Of a stretch of 34,288 nt of DNA, positions 1 through 6,246 are shown in pieces. The notes under the pieces are model-generated. The model did not search any database. It worked only from the letters and a program-made list of their open reading frames with translations, and was not told the origin of the DNA. Position 1 is the first letter of the stretch. Every line of letters starts with the position of its first letter. Made by a program: the position numbers and the translations under genes. The DNA lies in the NCBI GenBank assembly GCA_009835985.1, contig VXWI01000086.1:1-34288 (forward strand), written 5' to 3'. The DNA comes from Acidobacteriota bacterium. GTDB lineage: Bacteria; Acidobacteriota; Vicinamibacteria; Marinacidobacterales; Marinacidobacteraceae.

Positions 1-325
1 CATGATCGGACCGGGCTGGAACGGCTCCACTTGACATGGATACTCCCAGCCCCGCCCTACGCCCAAAAGCGGAGGGCGGACATCGAAGGCGCGCGGCCGA
101 ACTCCTACGGGGCCAATGGGTTTCGACAACGGCCCGGACCGGTGCGAGAGCAGGTAAGTACGCAGATAAGGGGGGTCTGCGCGTGTTTCCTCCAGATTCG
201 GCCTCGAGAGCGACCCCGGCGACAGCAGGTTACCCACGGGACCGGCCGGTATCGCGCCTGGCCCGAGACTCCCGGACGCCCGGAGATCCTCACCGGCTGT
301 CGTCGGAGGCTAGCACCTCCTCCTG
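1..325. other. No gene recognised
   Basis: Open frames exist here on both strands, but the translations are Arg/Pro-rich without recognisable motifs, and no start with a convincing ribosome-binding site is seen. A TTGACA hexamer lies at 31-36 but has no good -10 partner. I see nothing else to annotate. Confidence 0.4.
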
Positions 326-566
326 ATGGTCGCGGTCGAACTGGCCCCGGAGCCCCAAGACCTACAAGAAGCGGAACCGCCTGGAGGCTTGAGACGGTTC
401 GATCCGATCGTCAGCGTCCTCGCGGTCAGCGTGCCGCTCATCCTCGCATTCGTCGTGGGGATGTTGCCGAGGAACATGACCCCTGGTGATTCTGACACTC
501 GGCCTTGTGCTGGTGGGCTCGCTAGGCCTAGCCGTAGCGCTGTTCGGTCGCCAACCGCCCCCTTAG
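326..566 (+). pseudogene. Small two-helix membrane protein, frameshifted
   Basis: Two hydrophobic segments lie in adjacent positions but different frames. The first (about 410-478) reads FDPIVSVLAVSVPLILAFVV followed by GMLPRNM in the frame starting at ATG 326. The second (483-566) reads LVILTLGLVLVGSLGLAVAL followed by FGRQPPP and a TAG stop, one frame away. The switch falls in the run of four C at 480-483. With three C the reading becomes ...RNMTLVILTLG..., one continuous two-helix protein of about 79 residues. I infer a single-base insertion, either a real mutation or a sequencing error. The start at 326 has no good Shine-Dalgarno, so the N-terminus is uncertain. Function is unknown. Alternatively, GTG 486 could start an independent 26-residue single-helix protein. 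Confidence 0.35.
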
Positions 567-770
567 TCGGGAGGAACCGGGTTCCGCGTTGAACTTGCCA
601 TCTCGGCAATTGACCCGGCCCGCGAGAGTGCGGCTGTTCGTCCTCCCGACATGGAGTGGTGCGGCTAACGCGCTTTTCCGCCCGCCCTTGAAGCAGGAGT
701 AGGTCGTCGGATTTCGGAAGAGCCCCCGGTGCGCCAGCCGCGTCGGGCGCCGGGCTGCCGCCTAGGATAC

Positions 771-822
771 TTGACATTTTTCGAGAGACACCCACATTTG
801 CGCAGTTGGGAGACATCCACTT
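771..822. repeat. Direct-repeat block resembling an insertion-sequence end
   Basis: Two imperfect direct repeats, GAGACACCCACATTT (785-799 region) and GAGACATCCACTTTT (810-824 region), are 25 bp apart and separated by GCGCAGTTGG. A third related piece, TTGACATTTTTC, lies at 771-782. Spaced repeats of the type TGTCCACTTTT/CGCAGTTGG are what I associate with transposase-binding ends of IS21-like elements; this is recognition from memory, not a search. No transposase accompanies it here, so if real it is a solo end or remnant. It lies about 100 bp before the AbiEii-like gene, at the left border of the accessory cluster. Confidence 0.3.
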
Positions 823-927
823 TTAGGCACCCAGGGTCGTGAGTCGAGGAGGCGTTTCGGGGCGGTGCTACGCTTGCCCATCTCGCCGACAGATGGCGGT
901 CATCGGCCCGAGGCGAGACCCAAGCCC

Positions 928-1617
928 ATGGCCGCCTTGGACCTCCCCACCGGACCCCGCGAACTTCTGACGCGTGCGCGCACCGTCCTTGCGACTGCCG
1001 TCGGCGGCGAATCCCACCTCATCCTTGGGGGTGGAACGGTGCTCATCGCCCGCTGGGACCACCGCTGGACCCACGACCTCGACTTCTTCATCGAGGCCAG
1101 TTCCTTCCAGCGGCTCCACCAGAACCGGGACGCTTTCGAACGTGACCTCTGGGCGCTCGGCGGGGTCCGGAGTGTCGGAGTGCGCTCCGGCACCGCTCTC
1201 ATCGTGTTCGAGGACGGCGGCGAAATCAGCATCGCCACCAGCCCCGGCTTCACCTCCGACCGCCGGTCGCCGGACACGGTTCGGGGAACGTCCGTCTCCC
1301 TCGAATCCAGTGCGGAGATCCTCGCGAAGAAGATCGGCGGCCGGATCCTCGGCAACAACACCTTCGTCCCTCGTGACCTCTACGACCTGGTCATGGCCCG
1401 TCAGTGCGAACCCGCCGCGCTGGACCGGGCGCTACGCTGCTTCACTCCGGACCTCCTGCAGCAGATCGCCGATGAACTCCGTCGCCTGCCTTTCGACTGG
1501 ATGGACACACACCCGGTCCCTGTCGTCGCGCCCTCGAATCCGGTCGCGGCGCAGCGCGCTCCCAGAACCCTCCAGATGATGCTGGACCAGCCCCGGCGGC
1601 GCGGACGTGTTGTGTGA
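928..1617 (+). CDS. AbiEii/AbiGii-type nucleotidyltransferase (toxin-like)
   Basis: The 229-residue product has the core of the AbiEii/AbiGii (DNA polymerase beta-like nucleotidyltransferase) family. A Gly-rich LGGGT motif is followed by the metal-binding pair DLDFF (Asp50 and Asp52), and a C-terminal helix carries AEILAKKIGGR then RDLYDLVMA, the Lys and Asp signature of these proteins. In type IV toxin-antitoxin and abortive-infection systems such proteins transfer nucleotides to RNA, for example tRNA acceptor ends; the exact target here is unknown. The usual partner, a winged-helix AbiEi antitoxin encoded upstream, is not visible in 1-927. The start ATG 928 was chosen because the motif-like region begins soon after; GTG 865 is an in-frame alternative adding 21 residues. 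The 3' end overlaps the next gene by 11 bp, suggesting co-translation and a possible non-AbiEi partner. Confidence 0.75.
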   Translation: MAALDLPTGPRELLTRARTVLATAVGGESHLILGGGTVLIARWDHRWTHDLDFFIEASSFQRLHQNRDAFERDLWALGGVRSVGVRSGTALIVFEDGGEISIATSPGFTSDRRSPDTVRGTSVSLESSAEILAKKIGGRILGNNTFVPRDLYDLVMARQCEPAALDRALRCFTPDLLQQIADELRRLPFDWMDTHPVPVVAPSNPVAAQRAPRTLQMMLDQPRRRGRVV

Positions 1618-1906
1618 ATGCTATCCGCCACGCTGGCGGGTTCCGAAGGCGGGAGACGCGGGTCTGGTGTGCGCGGAGTGTGAGTCGGTGGTATCCTGGG
1701 ACTGGCTGGACGAAAACCCGGCAGTGGCCAATTGGCTGCTGGCCGCCGAGAGAAGGCGCGACCCGGAAGGATTCACTGAGTTTTGCGCTGGGGTGGTGCT
1801 GGCGAAGATCGAGTATTGGGACACCCTGGGCGGACGGCCGGTGGCCGCGCGGCGTCCCAGACGCGGCAAACGCAGTGCCCGACCGGGCACCCGCCAATCC
1901 CGCTGA
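1607..1906 (+). CDS. Hypothetical 99-aa protein with CxC/CxxC cysteines
   Basis: Reads from GTG 1607, overlapping the end of the AbiEii-like gene. The protein starts MLCECYPPRW and has a second cysteine pair, VCAECES, giving a CxC...CxxC arrangement that could bind zinc. The middle is acidic and Trp-rich (SVVSWDWLDENPAVANWLL) and the tail is basic (RRPRRGKRSARPG). Codon use looks like real coding sequence, unlike the competing Arg/Trp-rich frame that starts at ATG 1614. I do not recognise a family. Translational overlap with the nucleotidyltransferase makes it a candidate antitoxin or accessory factor, which is inference from position only. Confidence 0.5.
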   Translation: MLCECYPPRWRVPKAGDAGLVCAECESVVSWDWLDENPAVANWLLAAERRRDPEGFTEFCAGVVLAKIEYWDTLGGRPVAARRPRRGKRSARPGTRQSR

Positions 1907-1923
1907 CCGCGAAAGGAGCACAT

Positions 1924-2034
1924 ATGGCAATCCGAGAAATGACCGTAGACGGCCTGCCCGCCGCCGACGTTGACACCGAGGAGGACTTCGCCAAGGCGAT
2001 GGACTCCGGCTTCTGCATTACCCAGGCAATCTGA
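1924..2034 (+). CDS. Hypothetical 36-aa small protein
   Basis: A short ORF starts at ATG 1924 behind a strong ribosome-binding site (AAAGGAG at 1912-1918, about 5 nt spacing) and ends TGA at 2032-2034, 15 bp before the GTG start of the restriction gene. The product is acidic (MAIREMTVDG... DTEEDFAKAMDSGF) with a single Cys near the C-terminus and ends CITQAI. The good Shine-Dalgarno and snug placement suggest it is translated. No family is recognised. It could be a leader peptide coupling translation to the downstream gene, or a small partner of it. Confidence 0.5.
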   Translation: MAIREMTVDGLPAADVDTEEDFAKAMDSGFCITQAI

Positions 2035-2049
2035 CGGGCCCGGCCCCTA

Positions 2050-3996
2050 GTGAAGATTTCAGACATTCTTGCGAGCATCGATGCTGGCACCCTGACCCTC
2101 CCGCAGTTCCAGCGGGGGTTTGTCTGGAACCGGGATCAGGTCCGCGCTCTCTTCTCCTCCCTCTACCGTCGCCATCCCGTGGGCGGGTTGCTCATTTGGG
2201 TGACGGGTCCAGAGACAACGCCTCATCGCGGCGATAAGGATTTGCCGCCCGGAGCCATCAAACTGCTCCTCGACGGACAACAGCGACTCACAACGCTCTA
2301 TGGAGTGCTACGCGGCACGCCGCCGCCGTTTTTCGACGGAGACGAACGTACCCTGACGGGGCTTCGGTTTCACCTCCGCAACGAGGTTTTCGAGTTCCAC
2401 CAGCCGGTGAAGATGCGGGACGATCCGCTCTGGATCGATGTCACCGAGTTGATGAAGGCCGGGAAGGTCGGACCGACCCTGAAGGCAGCGATCCCAAACC
2501 CGGAAGAGTGGGAGGAACCCCTCGATCGGTTGGGCGCGCTTCTCGGCATTCGCGATATCCCGATGCCGCAGCAGGAACTCGTCGGGGAGGCGATGACGCT
2601 CGACATCGTGGTGGACATCTTTAACCAGGTGAACAGTGGCGGCACCACGTTGTCGAAGGGCGATCTTGCTCTCTCGCGAATCTGCGGTGACTGGCCGCAG
2701 GCCCGCGAGGAGATGAAGTCTCACCTGGCCCGCTGGGAAAGGCACGGATACAAGTTCAAGCTGGAGTGGCTCCTTCGAACCATGAATACCGTGCTTACCG
2801 GGAGGGCCGAATTCAGCTACCTGCGAGACCAGGAGTCCGGGCAGATTCGGAACGCTCTGGAACGCTCGGCGAAGCAGATTGACAGCACGCTTGGAATGAT
2901 CGCGGACCGAACAGGACTCGATCACGCCCGGGTCCTGTTCGGTCCATTCGCCGTACCTGTGATGGCGCGGTATCTCGACCGGCACCACGGTCAGCTCTCT
3001 CCGCGCGACTGGGGCAAGCTGCTCTTTTGGTACCTGCACGCCGGTATGTGGGGACGTTTCTCAGGTTCCACCGAGACGAAGATCAACGAGGACATCCACG
3101 CCGTGGAAACCGGTGGGCTCGACGGGCTCATCGAGAAACTGCGGACTTGGCGCGGCGGCTTCCAGGTTGAACCCCAACACTTCGACGCCTCCACGATAGG
3201 TGCTCGTTTTTTCCCGGTCCTCTACTTTCTCACCCGAATGGGGGAAGCCCGGAACTTCTGCGATGGCGTGCGGCTCAAGACGGGGATGCTAGGCAGCATG
3301 GCACGCCTTGAGTTGCACCACATTTTTCCCAAAAAGGTCCTCCGGGATGCGGGATACGACCAACGTCAGATCAACGCGCTCGCCAACTTCTGTTTCCTGA
3401 CGAAGGCCTGTAACCTGCATTTGGCGGCAGACCCACCTGAGGAGTACTTCCCGCGCATGGCCTCCGAGCAGCCCGGAGCCCTCGAGTCGCAGTGGATTCC
3501 GATGGATCCACACCTCTGGTGCGTGGACCGGTACCCCGATTTCCTGGCCGAGCGCCGCGCGCTGTTGGCTGCTGCTGCAAATCGGCATCTTGCAGGCTTC
3601 GTCGAAGACGATGATCGCTGGACCAGCGCGCAGTTAGCAAAACCATCCGCTGCATTGGTCGTGGAGCCGCCGGGAGGGATTACGTCCGAGGACGAACGGG
3701 AGACTCTTGAGGACCTGCAGGCTTGGATGCGGCAGCGGAAACTCCCCGAAGGCGAACTCTCGTGGGACCTCGCCGACAAGGCGACTGGAGAACAACTCGC
3801 CGTCGTGGATCTCGCTTGGCCACGTGGAATCCAGGAAGGACTTACCGGCAAGGTGGCCGTCCTGATTGATGAGGATGTCGCCACTCATCGCATCGTGGCA
3901 CAGGCCGGCTTTCGCTGTTTCGACTCCGTGCAGCGGTTTCAGGAACACGTTCGACGCGATGTGTTGGTCGAGAACACGGCGCCGGAAAGTCGCTAA
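2050..3996 (+). CDS. GmrSD-like fused restriction protein (DUF262 + DUF1524 HNH)
   Basis: The 648-residue protein combines both halves of GmrSD-type, modification-dependent (type IV) restriction systems. The N-terminal DUF262 (ParB/Srx-like NTPase) domain carries LPQFQRGFVW (18-27) and the hallmark DGQQR (75-79), expected to bind and hydrolyse NTP. A DUF1524 His-Me-finger nuclease follows: LHHIFPK (His423, His424) and the Asn-rich ANFCFLTKACN (446-455). After about residue 520 there is an extra domain, with ELSWDL, AVVDLAWP and KVAVLIDED around 560-620. That segment resembles a C-terminal appendage I associate with some helicases and may be a PD-(D/E)XK-like fold; this is uncertain. The start is GTG 2050 with a weak Shine-Dalgarno, so translation may be coupled to the 36-aa ORF. 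Likely role: restriction of modified foreign DNA, cytoplasmic. Its base composition is somewhat less GC-rich than the chromosome-like genes further right, consistent with transfer. Confidence 0.85.
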   Translation: MKISDILASIDAGTLTLPQFQRGFVWNRDQVRALFSSLYRRHPVGGLLIWVTGPETTPHRGDKDLPPGAIKLLLDGQQRLTTLYGVLRGTPPPFFDGDERTLTGLRFHLRNEVFEFHQPVKMRDDPLWIDVTELMKAGKVGPTLKAAIPNPEEWEEPLDRLGALLGIRDIPMPQQELVGEAMTLDIVVDIFNQVNSGGTTLSKGDLALSRICGDWPQAREEMKSHLARWERHGYKFKLEWLLRTMNTVLTGRAEFSYLRDQESGQIRNALERSAKQIDSTLGMIADRTGLDHARVLFGPFAVPVMARYLDRHHGQLSPRDWGKLLFWYLHAGMWGRFSGSTETKINEDIHAVETGGLDGLIEKLRTWRGGFQVEPQHFDASTIGARFFPVLYFLTRMGEARNFCDGVRLKTGMLGSMARLELHHIFPKKVLRDAGYDQRQINALANFCFLTKACNLHLAADPPEEYFPRMASEQPGALESQWIPMDPHLWCVDRYPDFLAERRALLAAAANRHLAGFVEDDDRWTSAQLAKPSAALVVEPPGGITSEDERETLEDLQAWMRQRKLPEGELSWDLADKATGEQLAVVDLAWPRGIQEGLTGKVAVLIDEDVATHRIVAQAGFRCFDSVQRFQEHVRRDVLVENTAPESR

Positions 3997-4285
3997 CGCA
4001 AGACAGCTTTCTTCGTGGACGCGGCGGGTCGGGGTGACTCCCCTGTGGGCGGTAAGGTGGCCACGCGTCGGCCTACGCTCGCCAACTTGCTAAGGACCTC
4101 AGGTCTAAGGGTAAGCGTCAAGCGTTCAAGCGTTCCCGCGGCTACTCCCTTCGACCCAGGCCAGCTCGCCCCTCGCGGCTATGATGCTAGACGTGATATC
4201 CGGTTTTCGAGATCAGTCCTAAAGTCAAGATAAATTTGCGGTTTACGAAGATATGACAGCGGAGCGGCGCGAAGCGCCGGGCGGC
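3997..4285. other. Intergenic, with a short AT-rich island
   Basis: No gene is supported. 4216-4260 is unusually AT-rich for this window and on the minus strand contains a promoter-like TTGACTTTAGGAC (4228-4216), but no clear -10 at normal spacing and no gene for it to drive. A small hairpin GGCGC-gaa-GCGCC sits at 4266-4278. This may be the decayed right border of the accessory cluster. Confidence 0.4.
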
Positions 4286-4355
4286 TCCCGGACGGGGCCC
4301 GCAACCGAACCGGCCCACGACAGCAACCTGTCGGGGGATGTGGCCCCGTCCGGGA
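4286..4355. terminator. Large nested inverted repeat downstream of the DUF420 gene
   Basis: Perfect 14-bp arms TCCCGGACGGGGCC (4286-4299) and GGCCCCGTCCGGGA (4342-4355) enclose a 42-nt loop that itself contains CGACAG-caac-CTGTCG (4318-4333). The structure begins 14 bp after the stop of the minus-strand DUF420 gene, where a terminator or 3'-end stabilising hairpin would be expected. No U-tract follows, so classical intrinsic termination is not certain. Confidence 0.5.
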
Positions 4356-4369
4356 ACCGCTTGACGGGG

Positions 4370-4903
4370 TCAGCCGTGGAGCATCGAGTACACCAGCAAT
4401 CCGGTCAGCGACGCGTAGAGCCAGACCGGCACCGTGACCCGCGCCCAGCGGCGGTGGAAGGCGAAGCGCCGGCTCGCCGCGAACGCCACCGTGGTGAGGA
4501 TGAGCGGCACGGACACCGCGGACGACAGGATGTGGGTGATCAGGACGAAGAAGTAGACGGGACGCAGCATTCCCGTCCCCGGGTACGGAGTGTCCCCCTG
4601 GAAGTGGTGGTAGGTGAGGTAGCCGGCGAGGAAGAGCACCGCCGAGACGAGGGCCGCGATCTGGAAGGCGATGTGGAGCCGGCGCCGTCCGGTCCGGATC
4701 GAGACCACCCCGAGGCAGATGAGCGAGGTCGTGGTGGCGTTGAAGGCGGCGTTCACCGCGGGGAGCGCCGCCGTCCACTCGGGAGCACCGGTCGCCGGCG
4801 GCCGGAGGTAGAGCTGCCAGATGATGAACGCGAAGATCGCCCCGCCGGCCGCGAACGCGGTGCGGACGATGCGGCGGACGGCGTCGCGGTCGGGGTCGGT
4901 CAC
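4370..4903 (-). CDS. DUF420 integral membrane protein (YozB/CtaM-like)
   Basis: The product of about 177 residues matches the DUF420 family: four hydrophobic helices, with the conserved stretches LPAVNAAFNATTTSLICLG, LHIAFQIAALVSAVLFLAGY followed by LTYHHFQGD, then VYFFVLITHILSSAVSVPL, and FHRRWARVTVPVWLYASLTG near the C-terminus. The conserved histidines (LHIAF, YHHF, ITHI, FHRR) are typical. One member, Bacillus/Staphylococcus CtaM (YozB), is needed for heme-copper oxidase maturation, so a role in respiratory oxidase assembly in the inner membrane is plausible but not shown here. I chose GTG 4903 because family length and homology begin there. The frame stays open upstream with ATG 4970 as an alternative and neither start has a clear Shine-Dalgarno. 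It is transcribed divergently from the efflux cluster, with 4904-5088 as the shared promoter region. Confidence 0.8.
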   Translation of the reverse strand: MTDPDRDAVRRIVRTAFAAGGAIFAFIIWQLYLRPPATGAPEWTAALPAVNAAFNATTTSLICLGVVSIRTGRRRLHIAFQIAALVSAVLFLAGYLTYHHFQGDTPYPGTGMLRPVYFFVLITHILSSAVSVPLILTTVAFAASRRFAFHRRWARVTVPVWLYASLTGLLVYSMLHG

Positions 4904-5088
4904 GGGCGGACGGAGGATAGTTTCTCGCCTCGCTGGTCCATCGCGGCGACGCGTGACACCTGGAATGTTCATCAGGTGCATGCCGCCCCAATTGAGAGAC
5001 AATGGGCGCATTGGGGAGGCTTGGCGCCCCCGGCCCGGTCCTGGGCCGGAGTCGCTGGCGCTACCGGTCCCCAGCACGGGAGGTCAGT

Positions 5089-6222
5089 ATGTTGGAAGAA
5101 GGCGGCGGCCAGGCCGAGCGGGGAGGCTGGCGCGGAACCCTGCAGATCGTCGTCATCGTCCTTGGCGTGCTGGTGGCCATCTGGTTCGCCCGCGCTCCCC
5201 AGGGACAGACGCACACGGATGACCTGAGGCTCGCCGAGCCGGGGGTCCCCACCGTCAACGTCATCCGGCCGGCGCCGGAGGAGGCGGCCCGGAACGTTCG
5301 CACCACCGGCGCCGTCACGATCCTCGACGGAGTGCGGCTGTTCAGCCACAACCGCGGCGAAGTGGTCTACGTGGCGCCCGCCCTCCGGAACGGCGGCTCC
5401 TTCTCGGCCGGGGAGACGCTGGTCCGGATCGATCAGCGCGACGCCACGAACCGTCTCGAGGCGGCCCGGGCGCGGGTGCGCTACGCCGAGGCCCGCCTGC
5501 TGCGGCAGGAGCACAAGGCCGAGGCGGCGACCCTGGAGTTCCACCGGGACAATCCCGGGGAGGAGCCGCCGCCGCTCGTCGCCCGGACGGCCAAGATCGC
5601 CGAGAAGCAGGCGGACCTCGACCGTGCGCGACTGGGGGTCCAGCAGTCGGAGATCGTCCTCTCCCGCACGGAGATCTCGGTTCCCTTCGACGGGCAGGTC
5701 GCGAGCGCCCGGGCCACGGTCGGCCAGGTGGTGGGGCGGGACACGCCGCTCGGGCTGGTCTACCAGAACGGAGCGCTCCAGGTGGAGGCCCAGATCTCCC
5801 AGGAAGAACTGGCGAGCCTCGCGCCGATCGTCGGCCGCCGCGCCACGGTGCGCGCCGGAGGAAGGGAATTCGCGGCCTCGGTGGACCGGGTCGCGGCCGT
5901 CGTGGACCGGTAGAGCCGGCTGGTCACCCTGTTCCTGGCGTTTCGCGGCAACCCCCGCAATCTTCCCCGGCCCGGCACCTTCGCCATCGTCGGCCTCGGA
6001 GGGCCCGTCCTCGCGGACGTCTTCGCGCTTCCCGAGTCCGCCGAACAGCCCGGCGGCCACGTCTGGGTGGTGGACGGCGGCGCGCTGCAGTCCATCACCC
6101 CGGAGACGCTCGGGAGGACCGACGCGGGCTGGCTGGTCGAAGCGTTCGATCCCCGGCAGGGCGTCGTGGTGGGCCGGGTCGCCGGAGCACGGGCGGGACT
6201 CGCCGTCCGGGTCGCCGAGTAG
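5089..6222 (+). pseudogene. RND efflux periplasmic adaptor (MFP/HlyD type), interrupted by an in-frame TAG
   Basis: ATG 5089 follows GGGAGG (5078-5083). The product begins with a short cytoplasmic tail and one membrane helix (about 17-35: TLQIVVIVLGVLVAIWFARA). It continues as a membrane-fusion protein: VRTTGAVTILDGVRLFSHNRG, a barrel-sandwich half (GGSFSAGETLVRID), an Ala/Arg/Glu-rich coiled-coil hairpin (about 125-195), and TEISVPFDGQVASARATVGQ. Codon 275 is TAG (5911-5913). In the same frame the sequence continues without another stop for 102 codons: SRLVTLFLAFRGNPRNLPRP, then GTFAIVGLGG, and a final domain ending VGRVAGARAGLAVRVAE with TAG at 6220-6222. The continuation matches the beta-barrel and membrane-proximal part of adaptors, so the intact protein would be 377 aa. 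A single C-to-T change in a CAG codon would explain it. Unless the TAG is read through, the product loses the domain that contacts the permease. Confidence 0.85.
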
Positions 6223-6246
6223 CGGCTCCGGTCCGAGGTCATCGGG

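Noticed and set aside
1-927. AbiEi antitoxin gene upstream of the AbiEii-like gene
   Set aside because: No winged-helix protein is readable in any frame of this stretch.
1924-2034. RiPP precursor peptide
   Set aside because: A small ORF with a C-terminal Cys is not enough; no modifying enzyme or exporter is next to it.
5911-5913. Amber recoding or programmed readthrough
   Set aside because: TAG ends several intact genes here, and no recoding signal is apparent; a nonsense mutation or sequence error is simpler.
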